Of a DNA stretch of 64,000 nt, positions 9,105-21,426 are shown in pieces. The notes under the pieces are model-generated. The model saw nothing but the letters and a program-made list of their open reading frames with translations. It was not told the DNA's origin and did not search any database. Position 1 is the stretch's first letter, and each line of letters starts with the position of its first letter. The position numbers and the translations under genes were made by a program. This stretch comes from Chloropicon primus (taxonomy: Eukaryota; Chlorophyta; Chloropicophyceae; Chloropicales; Chloropicaceae): NCBI GenBank assembly GCA_023205875.1, contig CP060761.1:248001-312000 (forward strand), in the 5' to 3' direction.

Positions 9105-10475
9105 TCACTTCCCTTGAGACCTTGTCATCATGAAGTCGCTCAGCTCCTGGTGAGTCCCATCGAAGCTGAGGCAGGTGGCAAGCAGGGGCCATTTCGTTGG
9201 GGACGAGGAGGTCAGCGCTTTGTTCGACTTGGCGGCGAGCCACGTCTTCTCATTTGCCGTCATCATAACGAGCAGCAAGCTGGCCACGAGATCCTTCTCC
9301 CTTTCCGTTCCCTTGTCCAGCATCCCCACGAGGGGGGCCAAAACGTTGAATTCGATGGCCTTGTGCAGGGCCTCGGGCCTGTGGGTCCCCAGAGCCCCGA
9401 ACAGACCGGCTAGACTGACCTTCGGAGGGAGGGAGAAGTCCTCCACCCACTCGCTCAAGAGGGGGCTGCGAGTTGCCGCGGCGCTGCTCTTGGCGTCAAC
9501 CTCCTGCTTCAAAAGGCTCACCATCTCTTTCACCAGCTGTGGCGACCTGCCCAAGGACTCTGCGACCTTCTCGCTGAGGCCCATGCCACAGAGGCCGCTG
9601 AGGGCCTGAGCGGCCATGACTTTCTGGATGCCTGACCCCGACTTTAGCATCTTCACCAGCTTCTTCACGTCGGCGGCCTGGTAGGGCGCCAAAACGGAGT
9701 GAATGGTCTTGATGTCCATCTCTGCGACCTTCACCTCTCTCCTGATGGCTTCCGTCTGCTCCTTGTCCCCGCCCCCGCCGGACGACGTGAGCACCTCCAG
9801 CCTGCTCCTGGCAAGAGCCTGCTGGTGGACTGAGCCAAAGTTGGCGAGCTGGACGAGCTTCCAAAACTGCTTCCCCTTCACGGCCTCGCTCACCATCCTC
9901 TCGTCCTTCTTGCATATCGATCGTATGGCGTACTTTCCGAAGTTCAGCATCTTGTCCTTGTCCACCGACTCGATGAGAGACTCGGCGAGTTCAACCTCAT
10001 CCTCGTCGATGGCCCTCCACAGCTTGTCCGCCAGCCTCGACAAATTCTCCCCCCCGGCAGTCGCGGAGGAGAGCCGCCGCTCCAACTCCTCCAAATCCAA
10101 GTTCCCCTTCCCGTCAATGCAGTCGTTGACGAGCTTATCGAGCCAACTCAGCCAGCTCTCCAGCACGACGCCAGTCTCGGGCGCGCCCCGCCTCGACTGG
10201 TTTGCCCCGGCCGCGCCAGCAGCCACGACGCACGTCGCCGCAGCAATCGAGCACACCGCCAGCCCCAGCCCCCTCCCACCTCCCGAGCCACTCCACCCGT
10301 CGCCGCTGCCTCCGAGGCCTCGGCCTCGCCCTCGGCCTCCACCCTTCCCTCCCCCGCCGCCCTGCAACCCCACGCGAGAGAACCGAGTCTTCGCGCAAGC
10401 GCACGAGTGCCAAGCCCCCGGTCCTCGCACGCCACCTGCCGATGCAGACTTCGCCGCTGCCAGCTTCATCTTCAT
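9105..10475 (-). CDS. unknown alpha-helical protein, probably organelle-targeted
   Basis: A 456-residue product of unknown function. The N-terminus (MKMKLAAAKSASAGG) is basic and followed by a Gly/Arg-rich stretch and one hydrophobic segment (GLAVCSIAAATCVVAAGAAG, about 70-90), like a bipartite or membrane-anchored targeting sequence. The rest is helical with repeated Leu/Ala spacing, for example VKKLVKMLKSGSGIQKVMAAQALSG, and could be a degenerate ARM/HEAT solenoid. The start at 10475 is preferred to the open frame reaching 10601, because copies of the recurrent upstream motif lie at about 10519-10550 and 10702-10730. It is tail-to-tail with the borate transporter, with 57 bases between stops. 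Confidence 0.7.
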   Translation of the reverse strand: MKMKLAAAKSASAGGVRGPGAWHSCACAKTRFSRVGLQGGGGGKGGGRGRGRGLGGSGDGWSGSGGGRGLGLAVCSIAAATCVVAAGAAGANQSRRGAPETGVVLESWLSWLDKLVNDCIDGKGNLDLEELERRLSSATAGGENLSRLADKLWRAIDEDEVELAESLIESVDKDKMLNFGKYAIRSICKKDERMVSEAVKGKQFWKLVQLANFGSVHQQALARSRLEVLTSSGGGGDKEQTEAIRREVKVAEMDIKTIHSVLAPYQAADVKKLVKMLKSGSGIQKVMAAQALSGLCGMGLSEKVAESLGRSPQLVKEMVSLLKQEVDAKSSAAATRSPLLSEWVEDFSLPPKVSLAGLFGALGTHRPEALHKAIEFNVLAPLVGMLDKGTEREKDLVASLLLVMMTANEKTWLAAKSNKALTSSSPTKWPLLATCLSFDGTHQELSDFMMTRSQGK

Positions 10476-11167
10476 CTTCTCGATCCACTCGAGTGTCACT
10501 CCGTCACTGAAACACGTCGAGTGGCGGCTCTTTTGAAAGATAGCGAGAAGGAGTCGCCGCGCGTTTCTTGATCGTTCCCTTTTCCTCTCGTCCTCGGGCA
10601 CAGCGCCACCCTCCCCTCCCCTCTCCTCTCTGTCTCTCCTCTCTGTCTCTCCTTCTGTCGAGGTGATGAATCCCTTTTGGATGCCTCAATCCGACCAAAC
10701 TCGGGGTCGATCAAAAGCTCGTGAGACGATCCTTCGACCTGACGACACCAACCCAACCCAACCACGCCTCCTCGCCCGCCACTCCCCTGTTCTCCCTCCC
10801 TCTTTGTCTCTTCTCTGTCTCTCTCTCTTTTTTTCTCTGTCTTTTTTCGCGCCAGTTTTTTCGTTTCAGTTCCACGAGGCGGACGATCGGGAGAGGAGGC
10901 GAAGGAGGTGAGTTGGCGAGGAGTTTGACGACTGAGATGGAGGTCGACGAAAGAGAGAAGGACGTAGAACGAATCTACGTGATTGGACCTTTCGTGCGAC
11001 ACCTTCCTCGAAGCGAACGATGCCCTGGTGAGGATGGGAGAGACTGATGAGTTTTTTTTCTTTTTGGCATGGTCCCTCGTCCATGGGAAAGGGCATCAGC
11101 ATCGGCGAGAGAGAGGGTTTGAGTTAGAGTTTGGTTGCGGAGGAGAGGAAGGAACGAACGTGACACG
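10476..11167. other. divergent promoter region between the unknown helical protein and primase
   Basis: No gene is seen. It contains two minus-oriented motif copies (about 10519-10550 and 10702-10730), one plus-oriented copy (about 10973-11003), CT-rich tracts, and a good splice donor GGTGAGTT near 10910 that could start a 5' UTR intron of the primase gene. Confidence 0.5.
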
Positions 11168-12508
11168 ATGCCCGGAATGGGAGAGATGAATTACGCGGAA
11201 GGTGGTAACGTTCAGGACCTGATGAAGTTGTATTATGGTCGCCTGTATCCTCACCAGACCATGTACAAGTGGCTCGCGTACGGCAACGACACGGCCAAGG
11301 CCAAACACCCAAAGGCAGACAAGTCCTTCTTCTCGCGGAGGGAGTTCTGCTTCACCCTGGAGGGGGACATCTTCGTGAGGTACCAGAGCTTCAAGGACGG
11401 GAGCGAGCTCGAGAGCGCGATCAAGGCGAGGTGCCCTTCGAAGATAGATATCGGGCCGGTCTACAACGTGGACCCAAAGAAGCGCGCGGCGTACACCGGC
11501 GGTGCAAGCGATGCGGCGGGCGGCCCGGGCCTCCGCGCGTTCCAGGCGGTTGAGCGCGAGCTCGTCTTCGATATCGATATGGACGACTACGATGATTACT
11601 TGAACTTCACGCACAAGGAGCACGGGTGGTCCAAGTGCTGGGCTCTCATGGCGGTCGCCATCCGTATCTTGGACAGGGGTTTGCGCGAGGACTTCGGCTT
11701 CGAGCACATTTTCTTCGTGTTCTCGGGAAGGAGAGGAATCCATTGCTGGGTTTGCGACAAGAGGGCCAGGGAGCTGACGGACGAGCAGAGGGCGTCCGTG
11801 GCAAACTACTTTTCGATCTACAAGGGCATCCAGGAGGGGAAGGCCAAGCTGATGCTGTCGGTCCCGAGGCACCCCTCGGTCCAGAGGGCGCTGGATATCC
11901 TCGAGCCGATCTTCGTGGACGAGATGCTGCCTCAGCAGGAGCTCCTGGACTCCCAAGAGAGCTGGGAGAAGATCTTGCAATACGTGCCAGACGCCGACGT
12001 GTGCGACAAGTTGAGGGAGAGGTGGCAGAACGGAAGGCGGAGCTCGACTTCGGCCAACGGGGAGCACGAGGATGTGAACAAGTCCAGGTGGGCGGAGCTC
12101 TGCAGGGAGGTGGACAGGTGCCTGAGCAGGACGAAAGACCCTTCGAAGAGAAGGCAGCTGGTCAAGTGCAAGGACGAGATTATCTTCGCTTACACCTACC
12201 CCAAGCTCGATGTCGAGGTCTCCAAGAAGAGGAATCACTTGCTCAAGGCGCCCTTCTGCGTCCACCCGAAGACCGGGAAAGTTTGCGTGCCCATCGACCC
12301 GGAGAGGGCCGAGGAATTCGATCCAGACAAGGACGCGCCGAGCGTCGCCCAGCTCCTGAACCAGCTCGACAGCGGCGTGACCAACACGAGCATGACGGAA
12401 AACGTCCGGCTGTTTGAGGACCTTTTCCTCAAGGCCCTGAGCAGAACGACCCAGGAGGAAATGAGCAGGAAGACCAGGGAGGCGGTGAAGATGGACGTGG
12501 ACTTCTGA
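11168..12508 (+). CDS. PRI1: DNA primase small (catalytic) subunit
   Basis: The RNA-primer-synthesising subunit of the polymerase alpha-primase complex in the nucleus. The 446-residue length is normal for eukaryotic PRI1 (about 400-450). Characteristic blocks in order: MKLYYGRLYP near the start, FSRREFCFTLEGDIFVRYQ, the catalytic acidic motif ELVFDIDMDDYDDY (about 131-145; the Asp pair binds metal), FVFSGRRGIHCWVCD (about 182-197) and VGHLLKAPF-type wording as NHLLKAPFCVHPKTG near residue 360. The ATG at 11168 gives MPGMGEMNYAEG; an open extension to 11135 has no ATG. It ends tail-to-tail with the lumen pentapeptide gene. Confidence 0.93.
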   Translation: MPGMGEMNYAEGGNVQDLMKLYYGRLYPHQTMYKWLAYGNDTAKAKHPKADKSFFSRREFCFTLEGDIFVRYQSFKDGSELESAIKARCPSKIDIGPVYNVDPKKRAAYTGGASDAAGGPGLRAFQAVERELVFDIDMDDYDDYLNFTHKEHGWSKCWALMAVAIRILDRGLREDFGFEHIFFVFSGRRGIHCWVCDKRARELTDEQRASVANYFSIYKGIQEGKAKLMLSVPRHPSVQRALDILEPIFVDEMLPQQELLDSQESWEKILQYVPDADVCDKLRERWQNGRRSSTSANGEHEDVNKSRWAELCREVDRCLSRTKDPSKRRQLVKCKDEIIFAYTYPKLDVEVSKKRNHLLKAPFCVHPKTGKVCVPIDPERAEEFDPDKDAPSVAQLLNQLDSGVTNTSMTENVRLFEDLFLKALSRTTQEEMSRKTREAVKMDVDF

Positions 12509-12673
12509 GCGCTCGCGCGCGCAGGCACAGGTGGGGGCTAACGGTGCTGCTGGGATATAATGAAAAACGTTAAACGTTTGGGTTTTGGAAGTAAGAAACT
12601 TGCGAAAGGTCTTGACAATATCTCTACACACCACTGATGACCTTGTCGACGATTCCACGGCGGGCTCTCCTCC

Positions 12674-15417
<2,744 letters not shown>

Positions 15418-15827
15418 ACACAATTCACATTCATAAACACATCACAGCAACAAATGCTAAACACTTTTTTTTTAAACCACCTGGTACCATCATCGAGCTT
15501 CCCCTTCTCTCTCTGAGAAGTGAGCTTCTCAATCCGGAAAGTGAAGTGAAATCAATCCCCCCATTTTGGTTTGACTTTAAGACCTGATACGACACAAGGG
15601 GAAGAGGAAGACGAGAGGCTCGGCAAAGATGGCAACATCCAGTCGATAAGGGTTACCTGGCACAAGGAATTCCGTCACGGACCCTCACATCGCGTCTCCC
15701 TGCGAGAAAGGTGCCATCTTGGTCCAACTCAACTTCTGGTTTACTCCTCACCAGCATCATCATCATATCAACATCATCATCATCATCATCAAGGGAGTTG
15801 GTTTTGTAATCAGAGCAAAGGTGTGTC
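15418..15827. other. intergenic region with CAT trinucleotide repeat
   Basis: Holds the 3' UTR of the desaturase gene and the leader of the armadillo gene, including a CATCAT repeat (about 15755-15791). An in-frame TAA at 15807 sits just before the armadillo ATG. A short upstream exon cannot be excluded. Confidence 0.4.
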
Positions 15828-17438
15828 ATGGTGAGGGAGCAGGCCTTTCCGGTGGAAACGGCTAATTCCGTGCCCGCACTGGTGGAATTCTTCCTCGACC
15901 ACAACTTGGGCAAAGCAAGGAGCGATTATGTCAAAGCAGAATGTGCATGTAAGTCTGTGAGTGCCTCTCTCTCTGTGTGTGTGTCTGTGTCTGCGTTTGC
16001 ATTGCTTTGCTGACAACCATCGCGTCGGGCTGCGGAATGAATGAAGACCACCTGTGGCGACACGCAACGCACGGCAAGTCCAACAGGAGCGAGATCATCA
16101 AGCTCGGTGCCTTGCACAAGCTCGTGGAGACTGCTGATAAAGGGGACAAGCACGCTTGCTACCATGCCTTGGGATGCTTGACCCAGTTCGTGGACAGCGA
16201 GGACTTCAAGACCATGATACTGGCGTACACCGGTGCCAAGCTCATACGGTGTCTCGGGGAAAGCCTGAACAACGTGAATCACACGAGGACTCAGCTTCAA
16301 GCCAGCCACATCTTGTGGTCCATTGCCAACAATGCTGAGACCACGGTGAGGGTTGTGCCCATAGTGAACAAGCTCGTGGAGGCTCTCCACATCTCTGGCC
16401 CGTCCTGGGGGATATCAAAGGCCATCGTGATCTGCACGCAGGTGTGCCAAGCGCTGACCAGAGTGGCAACCCTGGCCGCAGGGAGCGAAGCGCAGTCGAC
16501 GCTGACGACGGGCGGTTACTCGGGGGGAAGGAAAAACTCGGTGCGGAAGGAAATGATTACCTTGGGGGTCGTCGGGAATTGCGTGGAGGTGATGAAGTTC
16601 TCAGGAGCGCCTGCAAGCAGTGCGCCCCCGCCGACGGACTCGACGCAGCCAGCAGCAGTGACCAACCCAGTCGAGGAGGTCAAAGTGGCTGCCTTGGCGA
16701 CCATCTACGCGTTGCTGGACGAGCCCACCTGCATCGTTGAGCTCAGGAAGATCCCAGGGGCACTCGCCTGTCTCTCCAAGGCCCTTGCCCTCAACTCTGT
16801 GGATGCCAAAGGTGAGTCCTTGACCCGGGAGAGGACCTCTGCACATGTCAAGACGTTGCTGACTTTGTCTTCCTTTCCTTCTCTCTCTCTCGGACGTTCT
16901 CAGCGCACGCGGCCGGTGCCATGCTGCAGTTTTCGGAGAACAGGGAGCACGCCATGGAGATAGGAAGGTCCAAGGGAGCGATCAAGGAGCTCGTGAGCAT
17001 GCTTTCGACGCAGCAGGAAAAAAAGTCGAAGAAGAAGAAGAAGAAATCCAAGAAGGGAGGGGGGGAGGACGCGCCCGCCACCGGAGCGGCCCTTTGCTTG
17101 GAAAATGCTGCAGGTCTGCTGTTTCAGCTCACGGCGTGCGAGGAGAACACGGAAGGGATGGTCAAGGAGGGTGCTAGTAAGTGTTGACCCCCCAAATCAC
17201 CGCGATGGCGGGTGCGAATCGTTGGACTGACCGGCTCTTTCATTTTCGTTTGCCCGCTTCCCAAGTACCCGTCCTGGTGGGTCTCCTGAAGAGCAAGGGC
17301 AGCAAAAGCCTGGCTGTCATCCAGCACTCCACTTGCATCCTCGCAGCCATCGGCCTGAATGAGAAGTACCACGAGATGCTCAAGGAGGCGGGAGCCCCGC
17401 CCTACTTGCTCAAGGCGCTGGAGGAGAAGGAGGAATAG
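15828..17438 (+). CDS. armadillo-repeat protein, four exons
   Basis: Spliced model: 15828-15948, 16047-16811, 16904-17176 and 17266-17438, giving 443 residues. Introns are 98, 92 and 89 nt, all GT-AG with GTAAGT, GTGAGT or GTAAGT donors. Each junction keeps the frame and rebuilds an ARM helix, for example AECA/YHLWRHATHGKSNRSEIIKLGAL and VKEGA/IPVLVGLLKSKGSKSL. ARM signatures recur as ACYHALGCLTQF, ASHILWSIANNAET and STCILAAIGLNEKY. A Lys-rich run ([13 protein letters not shown]) in exon 3 could be a nuclear signal or a loop. The family is a general protein-binding solenoid, so no specific role is claimed. The start is the first ATG after an in-frame stop at 15807. Confidence 0.8.
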
Positions 17439-17504
17439 ACCCTGGACTTTGTAAAAATAAAAAGAAAAGTGTATTTTTGGTTTTAATATAGCTGCTTACT
17501 GCTC

Positions 17505-18974
17505 CTAATCCCGAGGCAATTCGGGAAGCTCCTTGTAAACGATCTCGTCAAAGGAGTCGAGGGACTTTTTGAGTTTGGTGAACATCTCCTGGAAGTTTTC
17601 CATCGTGTAAACGAGGGAAGGGGCGATGACCAGGACGTGGCCCGTGCTCCTGACCAGCAGTCCGTTCTTCATGCATTCGTTGGCCAAGATCGTGGCGGGG
17701 GGCACCTTGGTCCCAATCTGAGACTTCGAGGCCTTGTCCGCAACGAACTCGATGGCCAGCATGAAGCCCTCCCCGCGCACCTCCCCGACCAGCGGGTGAG
17801 TCTCCAGCTGCTTGAGGGTGAGCTGGAACGTCGGCGTCATGCGCTTGACATGGTCCCAGATCTGCATCTCCTCGTAGATATTCAGGCATTCCAGCCCGAT
17901 GGCACAGGCCACGGGGTGGCCTCCATACGTGTAACCGTGCCCGAAGACCCCAAACTTGTTCGCCTGGTTCTTGATGGCGTCCGCAACTTTCTCCGTGATC
18001 AGGGCCGCCCCGAGAGGGTAGTACGAAGAGCTCATAGCCTTTGCGACCGTGTACAGGTCAGGCTGAATGTCGTAGAACTCGCTCCCGAGGCGCTCCCCGA
18101 GGCGCCCGAACGCTGTGACGACCTCGTCCGCGATGAAGAGGATGTCGTACTTTCTCAGAATCGACTGAATGCTCCCCCAGTACCCCCTTGGAGGGGGGAT
18201 CACGCCGCCGGCTCCCATGACCGGCTCCGCGATGAAAGCCGCGATCGTGTCGGGGCCCTCCCTCACGATGACCGCCTCCAGCTCCTTGGCCAGCCTCGCG
18301 GAGTACTCCTCCTCTGATTCCCCCGGCAGGCCGTACTTCCAGTAGTGGGGGGTGGAGACGTGCCTCACCCACGGCAAGGGCAGGGGGCCGTAGCCCTTGT
18401 GGATGGTCTCCATGCCCGACATGGAGGAGGCCGTGATCGTGACCCCGTGGTAGGCCTGCTTCCTGGCGATCACAGTCTTCCTCGAGGGCTGGCCGATCGC
18501 GTTCCAGTAGTACCACGCCAGCTTCACGTTCGTGTCGTTGGCGTCCGAGCCCCCGCACGACATGAACGTCTGCACCACCCCCCTGTGCCTACCAAAGTCC
18601 ACCAGCCTGCTCGTGTACTCCTCCGCGATGTCCGTCGTCCTGTTCCAGAACGTGTGCTGGTACGCGAGCCTCTTCAGTTGAGCGTGAGCAGCCTCGATGA
18701 TCCTCTCGTTCCCATTCCCGAGGGCGTTGCTCCACAGCCCGGCCAACCCATCCAGGTACTTCTTCCCATCGGTGTCGTACACGTAAACCCCTTCACCCCT
18801 CGTCAACACGACTGCAGCGCGGTTGTCCTTCTCGGAAGGGTTCGTGAACGGGGCCAGGTTGCTGGTGAGAACGTTCACCACGCCCTGACCGCCGCGTCCC
18901 GCCGTCGCCGACGACGAGAAGCCCCGAGGAGTCATCATCATCATATTCTTCATCATCATCTTCATCATCATCAT
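17505..18974 (-). CDS. mitochondrial GABA/omega-amino-acid transaminase (class III PLP)
   Basis: A pyridoxal-phosphate aminotransferase of 489 residues resembling plant GABA transaminases that use pyruvate or glyoxylate in mitochondria. Diagnostic parts are YLDGLAGLWSNALGNGN, MSCGGSDANDTNVKLAWYY, the Asp-containing ILFIADEVVTAFGR and the PLP-lysine segment YTVAKAMSSSYYPLGA (Lys near residue 316), then GFMLAIEFVADK. The N-terminus is odd: MMMMKMMMKNMMMMTPRGFSS is coded by an ATG/AAG microsatellite and is followed by SSATAG, so the presequence is Met-rich. There is no ATG further upstream in the open frame, and a copy of the recurrent upstream motif lies at 19021-19050, consistent with this start. 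Confidence 0.9.
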   Translation of the reverse strand: MMMMKMMMKNMMMMTPRGFSSSATAGRGGQGVVNVLTSNLAPFTNPSEKDNRAAVVLTRGEGVYVYDTDGKKYLDGLAGLWSNALGNGNERIIEAAHAQLKRLAYQHTFWNRTTDIAEEYTSRLVDFGRHRGVVQTFMSCGGSDANDTNVKLAWYYWNAIGQPSRKTVIARKQAYHGVTITASSMSGMETIHKGYGPLPLPWVRHVSTPHYWKYGLPGESEEEYSARLAKELEAVIVREGPDTIAAFIAEPVMGAGGVIPPPRGYWGSIQSILRKYDILFIADEVVTAFGRLGERLGSEFYDIQPDLYTVAKAMSSSYYPLGAALITEKVADAIKNQANKFGVFGHGYTYGGHPVACAIGLECLNIYEEMQIWDHVKRMTPTFQLTLKQLETHPLVGEVRGEGFMLAIEFVADKASKSQIGTKVPPATILANECMKNGLLVRSTGHVLVIAPSLVYTMENFQEMFTKLKKSLDSFDEIVYKELPELPRD

Positions 18975-19020
18975 CGTCTTCCACTGGGATGCCGACCCGG
19001 GCGACGAATACGTCGACCGA

Positions 19021-19050
19021 GGGGTCAGCGGAAAGGTCTTGGGACGCGCT
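19021..19050 (-). promoter_or_regulatory. recurrent upstream motif, GABA transaminase copy
   Basis: On the minus strand: GCGTCCCAAGA directly followed by CCTTTCCGCTGACCCC, 47-76 bases upstream of the first ATG of the transaminase. Confidence 0.5.
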
Positions 19051-19153
19051 CGAACTCGTTCAGGTCTCCTCCGGGGCCTCGTGACGCACGCGCCAAGCTG
19101 CGCGGAGAAAGGTTTAGGCCTCTGGAGGATAAGATCGACGATCACGATCTCTT

Positions 19154-19175
19154 AAAATATCTTATAAGATATTTT
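19154..19175. repeat. 22-bp perfect AT-rich palindrome
   Basis: AAAATATCTTA followed directly by its exact reverse complement, in a GC-rich region, about 30 bases from the edge of module copy 1. It could be a hairpin, a cleavage/polyadenylation context or a rearrangement hotspot. Confidence 0.7.
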
Positions 19176-19206
19176 ATATCTTAATTGAATTCCGCTTGGC
19201 TTGCTT

Positions 19207-20012
19207 TGTAACGCACGCGGCGGTCTCGTGTCGGCGTCGATGATGATGATGAGAAAGGACTTGTCAGGGCAAAGACACTGAAGAGTGATGACATGTGTAA
19301 CTACATTTTGCTTATACAGCTTGCTTGCTCTACCCTAAACTCTCCCTCTTCACTCTTCCTGCTTGACCTTGACGATGGAAGGGGCCGTCTTGCTTCGTGT
19401 TCTTGTTCTCTTTGACAACGGAGGACGAGGAGCAGCTTTGCAGAGCCCGACCTCTTCCAGGTACTCTCTCTTCACGATGCATTGTTCCTTGTCGCTCAGC
19501 TTAAGAGATGCGTCCGCAAAGATCAGCCTCAACGCCTCGTTGTAGTCCGCGATCTCTCTCTTCTTCTCCGGGGACTTGCTGTCATAACGCTGGGCCTCCT
19601 GCACGGCTTCGGCGTACTCCTCCTCCGTCATCAGGCCGGACTCGAGAGCCTCTTTCAAATCCAAAGCATAGGGAGAAGGAGAAGGAGATCTCGTCGTCTT
19701 CATGTTGTTGTTGTTGGTGGTGGCGGCGGCTGCGTTGGCATCCTCCTCATGCAGGTTGTCCATTTTCCGTTTCCCTTTTGTGGAGGAGAGGAGCCAAATC
19801 CTCCTGATCCCTGACGAGGAGGAGGAGGAGGAGGGAAGGGAGGAGACCTCCTGTCTTGGATTGGGATTGGGATTGCCTTCCGTGGACTCACTCACTCTCA
19901 TTGTCCTTCATCCCCATCTCGGCTTGGGTTTCATGCAGCAGCACAAGAGACAGAGAGAGATGATCTTGCAGGAGGGGGAAACTCCTGCGAACCAGGATGG
20001 ATGGATGGATGG
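19207..20012 (-). repeat. dispersed module, copy 1
   Basis: Homologous to 22627-23440 and in part to 55256-55770. Against copy 2 it is virtually identical from about 19353 to 20012, ending in a GGAT tetranucleotide run, but its 3' flank (19207-19350) is clearly diverged from those of copies 2 and 3. Confidence 0.8.
19350..19901 (-). CDS. module gene copy 1 (C-terminal domain of the HARE-HTH protein)
   Basis: A 183-residue frame. From residue 47 (MDNLHEEDANAAAATT) onward it matches the C-terminus of the two-HARE-HTH protein at 55.4-56.6 kb, with shared blocks MKTTRSPSPSPYALDL, ALESGLMTEEEYAEAVQEA, KSPEKKREIADYNEAL and KLSDKEQCIVKREYLEEVGL and a Lys/Arg/Glu tail. The HARE-HTH domains are absent. 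The first 46 residues (MRVSESTEGNPNPNP...) are unrelated and low-complexity, so initiation may be at residue 47. The conserved helical region is probably a protein-interaction or chromatin-associated domain of unknown role. It is almost identical to copy 2 at 22.8-23.3 kb, so the two are a very recent duplication. Confidence 0.65.
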   Translation of the reverse strand: MRVSESTEGNPNPNPRQEVSSLPSSSSSSSGIRRIWLLSSTKGKRKMDNLHEEDANAAAATTNNNNMKTTRSPSPSPYALDLKEALESGLMTEEEYAEAVQEAQRYDSKSPEKKREIADYNEALRLIFADASLKLSDKEQCIVKREYLEEVGLCKAAPRPPLSKRTRTRSKTAPSIVKVKQEE

Positions 20013-20197
20013 ATAAGGGAAAAAGTTTCGCTCAGGTTTTCTACACCGTCCAGGCAACGTGGATTAAGGGTTGTCTTTGGCGTGCAACTGTTTTGGAGTT
20101 GTCCCGGTCCCCTCGGTCCTTGGGAACGATTTGAGCAAGGCGCTTGATCGGATCAAAAGTTGTGGAGCCCCCACCCCCGCCCCCAAAGGCGAGTGTG

Positions 20198-21196
20198 CTA
20201 CTGGTAGATATCCTCGAAGTTGCTCAGCATCAACACGTTGACAATCAAGACGAGGCCCAAAATCCCCTTGGAGACCAGGCTCATGATTTGGTAGGCCAGC
20301 TCGCCGTAGGGGTAAAACTTTGGGCTGATGGACGTGAACACTAGTTGAATCAAGCCGAAACTCCAGAAGACGATCAGCTCGCCCCACACGATCCCGTACA
20401 CGAAGGGAGGCATCCCTCGAGACCCGTCGCTCGGCTCTCCGTTCACGGTCAGCTCAGCACCGGCGGCGGTGTAGTGGAACTGGTAAATGATGAGAAACCA
20501 AGCGGTGAGCTGCGGGACGTAGCCCATGAAATGCGCCTGGAGCCTGTAGTGCCAGGGCTCCGTCCAGGAGTTTCCGTCCCTCGTCGGCCTCGCCAGCAGC
20601 TCAGTGACGTGTCCGAAAAACATGGTGGTGGCCGAGAGGAAGAAGACCGACACGAGGAGGAGCATGATGTTCATTCCCGCTCCGTACGCGATCAAAACCG
20701 CCATCAGGGAGGCGCTGAAGGTGTACTCGATCCACCGGCTCGGGCAGCGACACTCGGCAATGCCCGCGATGTACCACCTCCGCCATGCAGTGCAGTTGAG
20801 GAGGTGAAAGACGGCGCTGATGAGGAAGAAGCAGGCAGTCATCCAGGTGAACTTCAAGTCCATGCACACTGTCCCCCCCGCGGGAAGCAGCTTCCAGCTG
20901 GTCTGCCCCCCCTCTGTCCTCGTCACTTCCAGGTCGTAAGCAATATTGTACACGGGCACAGAAAGATTCAGGTTTCCCACGGCGAGAGTCACGGCGAAGA
21001 GGGCGCCGTGGAAGAGCGCCATGGCCGGGTTCAGGTACAGCAGCATGTTCAAACCACGTCCGCAAAACATTCTCCGCCTCAGCTCATTCCATTCGCTGCT
21101 TTCCGTCTTGGAGAGCTCCTGGGCCTCCTGGTCCCCCTCCAGCGAGACCCTCCCCTCCCCCTCCTTGCCACTCCCCATCGTCGCCATCGTCGCCAT
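20198..21196 (-). CDS. heliorhodopsin
   Basis: A retinal-binding seven-helix membrane protein of the heliorhodopsin family (332 residues), distinct from type-1 rhodopsins and oriented with its N-terminus in the cytosol. Evidence: helix 3 carries the family signature RWIEYTFSASLMAVLIAYG with the counterion Glu (about 154). The last helix has SLVSKGILGLVLIVNVL with the Schiff-base Lys (about 302). GGTVCMDLKFTWM, HFMGYVPQLTAWFLIIYQF and FVYGIVWGELIVFWSFG are further helices. The start at 21196 is the first ATG of MATMATMGSGK. It is divergent from agmatine deiminase, with 230 bases between starts. Function in algae is not established; signalling or enzyme regulation is proposed for relatives. Confidence 0.88.
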   Translation of the reverse strand: MATMATMGSGKEGEGRVSLEGDQEAQELSKTESSEWNELRRRMFCGRGLNMLLYLNPAMALFHGALFAVTLAVGNLNLSVPVYNIAYDLEVTRTEGGQTSWKLLPAGGTVCMDLKFTWMTACFFLISAVFHLLNCTAWRRWYIAGIAECRCPSRWIEYTFSASLMAVLIAYGAGMNIMLLLVSVFFLSATTMFFGHVTELLARPTRDGNSWTEPWHYRLQAHFMGYVPQLTAWFLIIYQFHYTAAGAELTVNGEPSDGSRGMPPFVYGIVWGELIVFWSFGLIQLVFTSISPKFYPYGELAYQIMSLVSKGILGLVLIVNVLMLSNFEDIYQ

Positions 21197-21291
21197 GAAA
21201 TGGATAAGGCGCGTTATCCAGAACGTGTGACTCAGCTCCGAGCGAGCGAGTCGGTCGAAGGGAGGAGGAGGGAGGGCGTCGGTCGATAGAA

Positions 21292-21322
21292 GACGTCGCG
21301 CTCTTTCGTGATGGGATACAAG
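21292..21322 (+). promoter_or_regulatory. recurrent upstream motif, agmatine deiminase copy
   Basis: GACGTCGCG followed by CTCTTTCGTGATGGGATACAA, about 105-135 bases before the agmatine deiminase ATG and in the same strand as the gene. Confidence 0.4.
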
Positions 21323-21426
21323 GTGGAACACATCGTGAACAAGCTCATGTGAAAACCAAACCTCGCCTCTTGTCGAAGGCGAGGGAGGAAACGGGTTCGG
21401 GTTCGGGTTCGGGTTCGGGTTCATCC

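Larger units (their letters stand above)
18975..19349. other. GABA-transaminase promoter and 3' end of repeat-module copy 1
   Basis: Contains the recurrent motif at 19021-19050 and a 22-bp perfect AT palindrome at 19154-19175. From about 19207 it holds the diverged 3' flank of the duplicated module (GTAACGCACGCGG, then GAGTGATGACAT), which also occurs at 22627 and 55256. Confidence 0.6.

Noticed and set aside
21389-21420. GGGTTC tandem as an interstitial telomere
   Set aside because: Only five copies, not the TTTAGGG or TTAGGG type, and inside a gene leader; a hexanucleotide microsatellite is enough.
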